A stretch of 22,295 bases of DNA from a virus. The stretch lies in the IMG/VR virus record IMGVR_UViG_3300035698_030287, positions 1-22,295 of that record; one strand, given 5' to 3'. The position numbers and the translations under genes were made by a program. The notes below the pieces were generated by a model. The model was not told the DNA's origin. It made no database searches and saw nothing but the letters and a program-made list of their open reading frames with translations. Shown here piece by piece: positions 16,273-22,295 of this stretch. Numbering within the stretch: the first letter of the stretch is position 1; each line of letters begins with the position of its first letter.

Positions 16273-16784
16273 GTAATCCTCATTTAAATTTAGGCAGCGG
16301 CTTGATGTTAAAAAAAGATTCAATTAATTTTGATGTTTCTTTTTTTACTGATAAAATCGGTTTGTCTACCGATATAATAGGAGACGCAAAAAACCTTCTT
16401 CAATACTTCAAACCAGATACTTTTAAGAGTATTTTTTGTGCTCATGTTATAGAACATTTTTATCCTCAAGACGGTAGAAAATTACTTTGTGATTGTTTTA
16501 CTATATTACAACCGGGTGGTGTATTGGTTTTAGAAGCCCCTGATATTTTGAAGATTATGAAAGAGAATCAAGAGAAAACTGATTTAATATCTATTGAAAT
16601 TGCTACTGCTGAATTATATGGGGACGCTAAGTATGGAGAGGATTGGACACATAAATGGGGATGGACTGCTCTTACCGCAGTTAAATATATGGAAGCAGCA
16701 GGTTTCAAGGAAGTAAAGGCTTCAGATGGGATTTCTCATAATAAAGAAAATAGAGATTTTAGAGTACAAGGAATAAAAATATGA
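16203..16784 (+). CDS. Class I SAM-dependent methyltransferase
   Basis: This 193-residue protein overlaps the preceding gene by 70 bases; the start ATG 16203 is supported by AAAGGG six bases upstream. A GTG at 16263 has no such site. SAM motif I is LNLGSG (28-33), motif II is the short CAHVIEHF (79-86), and ILQPGGVLVLEAPD (101-114) is the typical strand and loop. The N-terminal ~22 residues, CELCNRKC with a further Cys at 22, could be a small metal-binding patch, though they lie in the overlap and may be shaped by the other reading frame. It likely methylates a sugar or another intermediate of the glycan. Confidence 0.75.
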   Translation: MLGEYLCELCNRKCATIPKQVCLSNPHLNLGSGLMLKKDSINFDVSFFTDKIGLSTDIIGDAKNLLQYFKPDTFKSIFCAHVIEHFYPQDGRKLLCDCFTILQPGGVLVLEAPDILKIMKENQEKTDLISIEIATAELYGDAKYGEDWTHKWGWTALTAVKYMEAAGFKEVKASDGISHNKENRDFRVQGIKI

Positions 16785-17752
16785 AATTTTTAATAACAGG
16801 AATAACTGGATTTGTCGGACCTCATTTAGCAAAACTTTTATTGGAAGAGGGTCATACTGTCGTAGCCTTAATAAGAGGTTCCAATGGAAGACAGATGGAT
16901 TTACTTGATATTTTAACTGCTGAAGAGATTGATAAAATTGAATGGGAATTTGGTGATCTATGTGATTTGGATTCCCTTATTACTATATTTACCAAACATC
17001 AGTTCGATGGAGTCTTTCATTTAGGGGCACAAAGTCATCCGCCTACTTCTTTTAAGAATCCTATTTTAACATTCAATAATAATGTTATGGGTTCTGTTAA
17101 TTTAATGAATTGTGTAGAAAGATATCAATCAGAAAATTGTATTTTTCATTTTTGTTCCACATCAGAAGTATACGGCGACACTTGCAAGGAAGTGGGGATC
17201 TTAAAAGAGACTACACCTTTATCTCCTTGTAATCCTTACGGAGTGAGTAAAGCTTCCATTGATTTATATATGCAAGAAAGAATTAAAAATAAAAAGTTGA
17301 ATGGTTTTATAACAAGAGGATTTTCTCACACTGGTCCGAGAAGGGGTTTTAATTTCTCCATCTCCTCTGATGCTTTTCAAATAGCAAAGATGATAAAGAA
17401 ACTTCAAAAGAAAACTCTCTTGATTGGAAATTTAAAGAGCAAAAGAGTTGTTATAGATGTAAGGGATTGTGTTCGTGCTTATTATTTATTGATGATTGGA
17501 AAAGCATCTGGAGTTTTTAATGTGTGTGGTTCTGAAGTTCATGAGATGCAATACTTTACTGATGTCCTTTTAGATTGTTCAGGATTAACTGGGGTGGTTC
17601 AGAAGGTGCATGAGCCTTTTTATAGACCCATAGATATAGACATACAGATTGGCGACTCTTCTCGATTGAGAGCATTTACTAAATGGGAACCTATTTATCC
17701 AATTGAAACGACTCTGAATGATTTATTAAAATACTGGGTTAAAAAATTATGA
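16781..17752 (+). CDS. NAD(P)-dependent sugar epimerase/dehydratase (GDP-mannose 4,6-dehydratase-like)
   Basis: This 323-residue extended SDR enzyme has the Rossmann GITGFVG (7-13), the STS segment FCSTSEVYGD (124-133), and the catalytic Tyr-x-x-x-Lys as YGVSK (153-157). The GDLCDLDSL segment and the FHLGAQSHPPTSF stretch after it match the GDP-mannose 4,6-dehydratase group. That enzyme produces GDP-4-keto-6-deoxymannose, the precursor of GDP-fucose, GDP-rhamnose or perosamine. Other NDP-sugar dehydratases and epimerases share this fold, so the exact substrate is uncertain. It would supply the activated sugar used by the glycosyltransferases here. Start and stop overlap the neighbours by 4 bases each. 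Confidence 0.82.
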   Translation: MKFLITGITGFVGPHLAKLLLEEGHTVVALIRGSNGRQMDLLDILTAEEIDKIEWEFGDLCDLDSLITIFTKHQFDGVFHLGAQSHPPTSFKNPILTFNNNVMGSVNLMNCVERYQSENCIFHFCSTSEVYGDTCKEVGILKETTPLSPCNPYGVSKASIDLYMQERIKNKKLNGFITRGFSHTGPRRGFNFSISSDAFQIAKMIKKLQKKTLLIGNLKSKRVVIDVRDCVRAYYLLMIGKASGVFNVCGSEVHEMQYFTDVLLDCSGLTGVVQKVHEPFYRPIDIDIQIGDSSRLRAFTKWEPIYPIETTLNDLLKYWVKKL

Positions 17753-18321
17753 GGGATTTTAAGGTTGTTTCTTATTATACCGTTAATACCTTATACGAAG
17801 AAAGACAAAAAATTCTTGTCGAATCTATGAGGAAGTTGGACATACCTTATAGTGTAGAAGGCATTAAAAATTTAGGTAGTTGGCGAAAAAATACAAATTA
17901 CAAACCTACGTTTTTGGCTTCTTGTTTGAAGAGGTTTAATTGTCCAATAGTATGGGTGGATGTGGATGCAGAATTTAAATTGTATCCGTCTTTATTTAAT
18001 GAATTAGATTGTGATATAGCGGTGCATGAATACTATAACAAATCTAAAAAAATAAAAGAGACTTTAAGCGGTACTATATATTTAGGCAATACAGAAGGCT
18101 CAAAACAAATTGTAAATGAATGGATAGAAGAATGCAGAAGGCATCCTCATCAATGGGATCAATTATCTTTAAGAAAAGTGCTAAAAGGAAGAGAGACACC
18201 TTTGCCGGTCGAGTATTGTAGTATTTTTGATAAGATAGAATCCTCTCCTGTTATTGTGCATTACCAATGTAGCCGCATAGTTCGACAAAATAAAGGTAGG
18301 TTAGATGTGGGATTAAAATAA
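17749..18321 (+). CDS. Glycosyltransferase-like protein with DVD motif, last gene of the plus-strand operon
   Basis: In this 190-residue protein the N-terminal strand FKVVSYYTVN is followed by a helix, NTNYKPTFLASCLKRF (48-63), and then IVWVDVDAEF (67-76), containing the DxD metal-binding motif. SGTIYLGNTEG and HQWDQLSLRKVL (134-145) correspond to acceptor and catalytic segments of small GT-A enzymes. The overall layout parallels the gene at 14798-15529. It ends the plus-strand series; a terminator-like hairpin follows within 50 bases. Confidence 0.6.
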   Translation: MRDFKVVSYYTVNTLYEERQKILVESMRKLDIPYSVEGIKNLGSWRKNTNYKPTFLASCLKRFNCPIVWVDVDAEFKLYPSLFNELDCDIAVHEYYNKSKKIKETLSGTIYLGNTEGSKQIVNEWIEECRRHPHQWDQLSLRKVLKGRETPLPVEYCSIFDKIESSPVIVHYQCSRIVRQNKGRLDVGLK

Positions 18322-18333
18322 GACAAGTATTAG

Positions 18334-18394
18334 CAGGAGCATGCTGCCCTTTCCAAAAAGGTCTTAGCTCAAAAACAGTGTACTCCTGTTTTTT
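18334..18394. terminator. Probable bidirectional terminator between convergent gene strings
   Basis: AAAAACAG (18371-18378) can pair with CTGTTTTT (18386-18393) around a seven-base loop. It lies 50 bases after the last plus-strand stop, and its 3' arm overlaps the final base of the minus-strand operon, so it can serve both strands. An alternative outer stem, CAGGAG (18334-18339) with CTCCTG (18383-18388), is followed directly by six T residues on the plus strand, also terminator-like. A small hairpin CCTTT/AAAGG (18348-18361) sits inside it. No energies were calculated. Confidence 0.6.
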
Positions 18395-18971
18395 ATTCTG
18401 GATTTGGTAATCTTATCACATTCCCTGTTTGAAGCTCTTCGATATGAGTTACCATGATTATTTGTACATCAAAGTCCTCTGCTAATTCCTCTAGCATCTC
18501 TCTCACGTTGTCTCGATACTTTATCGACACGAACTTAAATGGCTCGTCCATAATAAGTATTCGTCTTAATTTCGGCTTTGAGAGAATAAGACATGAAAGG
18601 CGAAGAGCAAACGCAGCCACATCAACTATGCCTCCTCCGCTTGCAGACATGGGGTCCACTTCTACTCCATTTTTTTCAAAGACTAAATTAGCCTCTGTCT
18701 TGCCTCTCTTCTTCTCAAAATTTATTTTGAATATATAAGGTTTTTGGAAAACTGCTGTCAAACATTTGCTAACCACTCGGGCTACTTTATTGTGAGCTTG
18801 GTTTTGAATATATTCTGCAGTTTGTTGTGCAAGAGATTGGGCATTCTGGATAAAAATAAGATGTTGTTTTGTGTTTTTCAGTTCTTCCTGTTCGAGTTTA
18901 TATTGTTGACAAACCAATTTTTTATTTTGTACCCAACCTTCAACTTTTTTATGTAGTTCGTTCAAGCTCAT
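18393..18971 (-). CDS. SbcC/Rad50-like ATPase, C-terminal half
   Basis: This 192-residue protein is predicted coiled-coil over residues ~1-60. The ABC-ATPase signature is SASGGGIVD (109-117), Walker B is RRILIMDEP (136-144; D142, E143), and the H-loop is MVTHIEEL (173-180, H176). It has no Walker A and needs the N-terminal half encoded at 20143-21165 to make a complete nucleotide-binding site. Together they would equal an SbcC/Rad50 or phage T4 gp46-like subunit that partners the SbcD-like nuclease. Its start overlaps the upstream coiled-coil gene by 23 bases, in the +1 frame relative to it. It is the last gene of the minus-strand block. Confidence 0.82.
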   Translation of the reverse strand: MSLNELHKKVEGWVQNKKLVCQQYKLEQEELKNTKQHLIFIQNAQSLAQQTAEYIQNQAHNKVARVVSKCLTAVFQKPYIFKINFEKKRGKTEANLVFEKNGVEVDPMSASGGGIVDVAAFALRLSCLILSKPKLRRILIMDEPFKFVSIKYRDNVREMLEELAEDFDVQIIMVTHIEELQTGNVIRLPNPE

Positions 18972-19209
18972 CTTGCCATTTATCCTTAAATTCTTCTAAT
19001 GAATTCTCGAATTTGTTAGTTGCTAGTTCTGTTCGGACCTTTAGTTTTTCAAGACCTTCTTTTGCTTTGGCTAGAGTACTGAAACCAAATTCATCTTTTA
19101 ATTGTTTTTTTATCTGCTCCAAAGCCCCCTCAGCTCTATTAGCCTGCTCTTGTGCTCGATCAACCTTCTCTTTTATTTTTAAGAAATCTACATGTATGTC
19201 ATGTTTCAT
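18949..19209 (-). CDS. Small coiled-coil protein, probable SbcC arm segment
   Basis: This 86-residue, highly charged protein is helical throughout with heptad-like spacing (FLKIKEKVDRAQEQANRAEG, LEQIKKQLKDE, LEKLKVRTELATNKFENSL). It contains no catalytic motif. AGAGG lies 6 bases before its ATG, so it can be translated independently. In a normal SbcC/Rad50 the chain after the zinc hook returns as a long coiled coil to the C-terminal ATPase half; this protein sits exactly at that place and could supply the returning arm. It overlaps the SbcD-like gene by 11 bases. It could alternatively be fused to the next gene by frameshift. Confidence 0.65.
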   Translation of the reverse strand: MKHDIHVDFLKIKEKVDRAQEQANRAEGALEQIKKQLKDEFGFSTLAKAKEGLEKLKVRTELATNKFENSLEEFKDKWQDELERTT

Positions 19210-20197
19210 TTGTAACCTCTTCTATTATTCTTTCCAATATTTCTTTTACATTTTTGTTTATGCCTTTTTTCTTAAGTGTTTGTTTAAGAGTAGCCGTAAA
19301 ATCCATAGCTGTACTTTCTAATTTTTGCAGATCGTTAAAGAAATGAGTGAAGTCAATCCCATCCTCTGCTTCTTCATCCATTATAAAGATTTCCATTCTT
19401 TTGTCTTCTTTTGTATCTAAAAAATACTTCTGTACAGTACCATCTTTTTTAAGTAGCCCGACCATTGGTCTATAATCTTTTTCGTTTTTGTGTCTAATCA
19501 TAAAGGTGCCAGAATTGAAAATAATAGTATCAAATAAATTAGATATAAAACCTTTATGATTGTCTCCAAAATGAGCTACATTATATCCATTCCATAAATG
19601 TCCCATTCTGCCTTTATGATGCTTTGCAATCTTTACTAAGTTTCCACTATTTGGTGCTCCTCTAAATTCATATCCGGGCACCCACATATACTCATGAGCC
19701 ACACAAAGATGAATGCCTTCTAAATTGGATGCATTGTTAGCTCTAATTTCATGCCCAAAAGGATGACCGTATATATGTAAATCGGTGCCATGTGTTGATA
19801 TTAAATATGGAATTTTAGGTTTTAGATTTTTTATTTTTCCACTTTCTACTAAAGTCCAATAAGCACTTTTCCTCCTTGCTTTGTAACCATGATAAGGTAG
19901 ATCATGTTGACCGGGTATAGCATACATTTGAGGTAAAAACTTCATAGCGAAATTAATAACTTCTGGAGTAGTGTTCCATTTATCAAATATATCACCGGCA
20001 CAAATAACAGGACAACCTATATTTTCTGCAAGTTTTGTAAGTTGGTTTAATGGTCTTGTCATCGCCTCTAACCAATTCTCCTCTTCCGATCTGTAAACAG
20101 GAGGAGCTTGAGATAAATGCAAATCAGAACATAAAATTGCTATTATATTGTTATCTGCCCCGTACCTTTGCAAACCGGACATTTTTCCCCTGCACAT
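19199..20197 (-). CDS. SbcD/Mre11-like metallophosphoesterase (gp47-like)
   Basis: The 332-residue protein is the nuclease subunit of an SbcCD-type complex. Metallophosphoesterase motifs are in order: SDLH (24-27), AGDIFD (67-72), PGQHD (95-99), AHEY (167-170) and HFGDNH (209-214). Two differ from the usual forms: GQHD for GNHD, and FGDNH for the GHxH motif. SbcCD/Mre11-Rad50 enzymes process DNA ends and hairpins; in T4 the homologues gp46/gp47 drive recombination-dependent replication. Start ATG 20197 has AAGGA nine bases upstream and overlaps the SbcC N-half gene by 55 bases; ATG 20182 is an alternative. The gene sits between the two halves of its partner ATPase. The C-terminal ~80 residues are helical. 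Confidence 0.85.
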   Translation of the reverse strand: MCRGKMSGLQRYGADNNIIAILCSDLHLSQAPPVYRSEEENWLEAMTRPLNQLTKLAENIGCPVICAGDIFDKWNTTPEVINFAMKFLPQMYAIPGQHDLPYHGYKARRKSAYWTLVESGKIKNLKPKIPYLISTHGTDLHIYGHPFGHEIRANNASNLEGIHLCVAHEYMWVPGYEFRGAPNSGNLVKIAKHHKGRMGHLWNGYNVAHFGDNHKGFISNLFDTIIFNSGTFMIRHKNEKDYRPMVGLLKKDGTVQKYFLDTKEDKRMEIFIMDEEAEDGIDFTHFFNDLQKLESTAMDFTATLKQTLKKKGINKNVKEILERIIEEVTNET

Positions 20198-21165
20198 TTT
20201 TCTAATTCCTTTTTATATATTTTTAAAACTTTTTGTGTTTGGTTTATCTTTTCTTCACCTTCTATATATGCAGTCAAAACCGGTTTTAGTGATTCAATTC
20301 TTTTCTCTAGTTTTTGAGTTTGTTGTTTTTGTTTTGCTACTTCGACAAAGCTAACAGGTTCATTTACAATTACTCTTTTCCAATACGAACCATCTTTTAG
20401 GAGAGCGGAAAGGCAAGAGAAAGAGTCTTCTAATTTTTTACACAAATCACCTGATTTTATTAAATTTTGGACTCGAGAGTTAAGGTTAGAAGCCCGATCC
20501 AATTTATGGGTATATGTTATAGCCTGGCTAATTTTAGAGCGTAAATCATCATAATTTTTATTTAGCTTTTTTGCTTTATCATCGGTTTTCTTGAGCTCAT
20601 CAAATTCACTTTTTATATCTTTAACAAAAAGAAGTTCCTTGTTCCTTTTTTGTAATTTGTCTATTTTTTCTTCTTGTAAGGTTATTTTCCAAGTATCTTT
20701 GCGAAGCTCTGATGCGATAGTCGCAAGTGTCTTATCTATTATTCCTAAGTCCACAATACTATTGAGTTGTCTTGAAACCTCACCCGCAGATATACTAAAC
20801 CAAAAAGGCGAGTCGTGCTGTCTTTGTACATTTATATCGCCTATGTTAAAAAGGTTGGAAATAGGATCCGGGACCTTATTTCCAAAAGCATAAAATTCTT
20901 CTTTATTAAGAGTGTATAAATTTTGAGATTTACTTCGTTTCCTTTTAATAGTGCTGTCATCTGCAATAAGTTGGACCGATGCTTTTTCAGTTCCGTCCTT
21001 TATAAAAGCATCTCCGGTAGGGTGGTTCTCCATTATCCATAACAAAGCTCTCAATACTGCACTTTTGCCGATATCGCTCGGCCCGATGATTGAGGTCACT
21101 TTACCGAAATAAAGGTCCAACTTTTTATGTGATTGAAAATTTCTTATTTTGAGGGACTTGAGCAT
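20143..21165 (-). CDS. SbcC/Rad50-like ATPase, N-terminal half ending at a zinc hook
   Basis: In this 340-residue protein the Walker A motif is GPSDIGKS (28-35) after an IRNFQSHKKLDL start typical of the family. A possible Q-loop lies in NIGDINVQRQHDSPFWF (107-123). Residues ~150-320 are coiled-coil. The last 17 residues contain CPVC (329-332), the zinc hook at which two Rad50 molecules join, and the protein stops eight residues later. No signature, Walker B or H-loop is present; these are in the separate gene at 18393-18971. The start is ATG at 21165 (TAATG overlap with the upstream gene). The gene is thus one lobe and one arm of an SbcC-like subunit, divided at the natural turning point of the chain. 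Confidence 0.85.
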   Translation of the reverse strand: MLKSLKIRNFQSHKKLDLYFGKVTSIIGPSDIGKSAVLRALLWIMENHPTGDAFIKDGTEKASVQLIADDSTIKRKRSKSQNLYTLNKEEFYAFGNKVPDPISNLFNIGDINVQRQHDSPFWFSISAGEVSRQLNSIVDLGIIDKTLATIASELRKDTWKITLQEEKIDKLQKRNKELLFVKDIKSEFDELKKTDDKAKKLNKNYDDLRSKISQAITYTHKLDRASNLNSRVQNLIKSGDLCKKLEDSFSCLSALLKDGSYWKRVIVNEPVSFVEVAKQKQQTQKLEKRIESLKPVLTAYIEGEEKINQTQKVLKIYKKELEKCAGEKCPVCKGTGQITI

Positions 21166-21437
21166 TAGATTAATTTTTTACGTCTTTTTCCTTTATTATT
21201 TTTCTTTTTTTTACGTTTTTTCTTTTTTCTATTTTGATTTAGTAGACCAAATAGCCCGCCGAGTTCTACCAAATTAGAGGTACCATAAAGGAGTTCTCTT
21301 AGTTTATCTTCTTTCTGTACTTTTAAATTGTAGTAATCTATGCAATCAGGAATATGATAACCTAATCTTGCTTTTATCTCAGCTACAGTCCATTCTTCTA
21401 TTAATTTATAAACTTGATTGGCTTCTGATTTTTTCAT
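21165..21437 (-). CDS. Small protein with Lys/Arg-rich C-terminal tail
   Basis: This 90-residue protein starts at ATG 21437, which overlaps the zinc-ribbon gene's TGA as ATGA, so it is likely translationally coupled. Residues 1-68 are helical (KKSEANQVYKLIEEW, then VAEIKARLGYHIPDCIDYY). Residues ~69-90 are almost only Lys, Arg and Asn, a tail that could bind nucleic acid. The family is not recognised. The coding sequence of the tail has long A runs, which makes it prone to length change. Its place in the recombination block suggests a DNA-binding accessory role; that is inference. Confidence 0.65.
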   Translation of the reverse strand: MKKSEANQVYKLIEEWTVAEIKARLGYHIPDCIDYYNLKVQKEDKLRELLYGTSNLVELGGLFGLLNQNRKKKKRKKKKNNKGKRRKKLI

Positions 21438-21592
21438 GGTTGAGAAGTAGCAAATCCACAATTACCACATTCATACATTTTATGGTTTTCATTCCAGGTT
21501 AAGGTATCGGAGTCACATAAAATACATTTATATACTTGATCTTTTTTACACGCTTTTTCTTCTTCGCGTTCTTTTTTTGTTTTTGGGATCAT
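21434..21592 (-). CDS. Small zinc-ribbon protein
   Basis: This 52-residue gene is short enough to be missed by length cut-offs. It starts at ATG 21592 with AAGGAG six bases upstream, inside the 3' end of the nuclease gene (47-base overlap). The mature part has YKCILCDSDTLTW (21-33) and MYECGNCGFATS (39-50), two CxxC pairs that make a classical zinc ribbon; C15 lies outside this. The start is basic and charged (KTKKEREEEK). Similar ribbons occur in transcription-factor and replication-accessory proteins and in phage middle or late regulators. The stop overlaps the next gene as ATGA. The function is unknown, but it is probably nucleic-acid binding. Confidence 0.78.
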   Translation of the reverse strand: MIPKTKKEREEEKACKKDQVYKCILCDSDTLTWNENHKMYECGNCGFATSQP

Positions 21593-22226
21593 CAGTGTCT
21601 CCTTGTTTATTTTTAATTTGCTTCTGCATACTTATTATCGTATTTGGACTTACAGATTGTAAAAAATTATTGAATGTTGTTAGGCATATTTTTTTATATG
21701 ACTCAAATCCCTTTAATTTGACTTTGGTATAAAACCATGCTCCTTCAATATTAGAATATCTCTTTAGTTTTTTGTAAAAAGAATATGGCATAGAAATAAT
21801 ACCATTTCTATTGTCTCGTTGAGAGATAAGTAACCAAGCAGGTGATCCAGCCTCTACCGCACTATTGATACATTGGATTAAGAAGTTTTCATATCCGGTA
21901 GGATTTTTAGAGGAGCGATTACTTTTTTCTATCAAGTTGGAAAATGTGTCTTTATTATATCCTCTTTTTATCTCTATAGGACAGACATCAATGAGAGGCT
22001 GTCCAATTGGATCTGTCGCTTGTACATCACCATACTGACCAAAGGTGGACTGATTAGTTTTGGAACGTTGAGTAGCTCTTCCGCCACTGCTAGCCGTGCG
22101 CCAAAAAACATCGTCCCGTTCTTCATCAGTCCACCATAAGCTTAGTAGTTTACAAACCTCTCTTTCGTAAGAGGATCCTTTTCTCTTCCCCATTCCTCTT
22201 TTAGATTTTTGTTTCTTCTTAATCAT
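21546..22226 (-). CDS. PD-(D/E)XK-type nuclease / putative Holliday junction resolvase
   Basis: In this 226-residue protein GSSYEREVCKLLSLWW (17-32) carries the first acidic residue (E21 or E23), GQYGDVQATDP (63-73) carries the catalytic Asp (D67), and CPIEIKRGY (82-90) carries the E-x-K pair (E85, K87). Together these form the E...D...E-x-K active site of PD-(D/E)XK nucleases. WRTASSGGRAT (42-52) is typical of phage resolvase/RecB-like proteins of this type. The C-terminus from residue ~205 is Lys/Arg-rich. It probably resolves or cuts branched recombination intermediates made by the SbcCD-like genes downstream. The start ATG 22226 has no strong ribosome binding site; it overlaps the upstream partial gene by eight bases. 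Confidence 0.75.
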   Translation of the reverse strand: MIKKKQKSKRGMGKRKGSSYEREVCKLLSLWWTDEERDDVFWRTASSGGRATQRSKTNQSTFGQYGDVQATDPIGQPLIDVCPIEIKRGYNKDTFSNLIEKSNRSSKNPTGYENFLIQCINSAVEAGSPAWLLISQRDNRNGIISMPYSFYKKLKRYSNIEGAWFYTKVKLKGFESYKKICLTTFNNFLQSVSPNTIISMQKQIKNKQGDTDDPKNKKRTRRRKSV

Positions 22227-22295
22227 GGTTTAAAATATCTTCTGGTCCCTTTACTTTCTTAGCCGTATTTGCAATTTTTATGTCGATTTCTTTTA
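22219..22295 (-). CDS. C-terminal end of an unidentified protein (partial)
   Basis: The minus-strand frame is open from the window's right edge to a TAA at 22219-22221 and encodes 24 residues (KEIDIKIANTAKKVKGPEDI, then LNHD). It overlaps the nuclease gene by eight bases, as the other genes of this block overlap one another. No start is visible and no family can be named. Confidence 0.45.
   Translation of the reverse strand, partial: KEIDIKIANTAKKVKGPEDILNHD

Noticed and set aside
18334-18394. Riboswitch or self-cleaving ribozyme at the convergent junction
   Set aside because: I compared it by memory with preQ1, hammerhead, pistol and c-di-GMP consensus elements and found no conserved core; a terminator explains it more simply.
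18454-19346. Several plus-strand open frames opposite the SbcC C-half and coiled-coil genes
   Set aside because: They are Phe/Ser/Leu-rich complements of Lys/Glu-rich coiled-coil coding sequence, with no motifs, and overlap convincing genes.
1-22295. CRISPR arrays, tRNA genes, insertion sequences and attachment sites
   Set aside because: No regularly spaced repeats, cloverleaf-like segments, transposase motifs or flanking direct repeats were seen on reading.

Overview
The window is AT-rich, almost fully coding, and reads as part of a tailed double-stranded DNA bacteriophage (or prophage) with siphovirus-type tail genes. Genes abut or overlap by 1-70 bases, many starts have Shine-Dalgarno sequences, TTG starts occur, and there are no tRNAs, rRNAs or insertion sequences. 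The host cannot be named from this sequence. Terminase, portal, capsid, lysis and integrase genes are not present and presumably lie outside the window.

Region 1 (1-11556, plus strand) is the virion and tail block. A partial gene is followed by a two-gene module present twice in tandem: a small helical protein, then a protein with a WW[S/D]THT motif. The second copy carries a C-terminal beta-helix. Next come an Ig-like structural protein, a probable tail terminator, the major tail tube protein, two tail assembly chaperone frames joined by a well-formed -1 frameshift site (A AAA AAC at 4703-4709), an 892-residue tape measure protein and three distal tail or tip proteins without recognisable families.

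Region 2 (11569-18321, plus strand) continues the same gene string with no terminator in between. It has nine genes for making or decorating glycans: a DUF115-like/GT2 fusion, four other nucleotide-sugar glycosyltransferase-like proteins, a GT9 heptosyltransferase-like protein, an FkbM-type methyltransferase, a class I methyltransferase and a GDP-mannose 4,6-dehydratase-like SDR enzyme. They probably modify the virion or the infected cell's surface.

Region 3 (18322-18392) separates convergent gene strings and holds a terminator-like hairpin in a more widely foldable segment.

Region 4 (18393-22295, minus strand) is a recombination/repair block. In transcription order it has a partial gene, a PD-(D/E)XK-like nuclease, a 52-residue zinc-ribbon protein, a lysine-rich small protein, the N-terminal half of an SbcC/Rad50 ATPase ending at a CPVC zinc hook, an SbcD/Mre11-like phosphoesterase, a small coiled-coil protein, and the C-terminal half of the SbcC/Rad50 ATPase. 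An SbcCD (T4 gp46/gp47-like) complex is thus split over four consecutive overlapping genes with the nuclease subunit in the middle. This split, the frameshift cassette, the duplicated virion module and the glycan operon attached to the tail genes are the most notable points.
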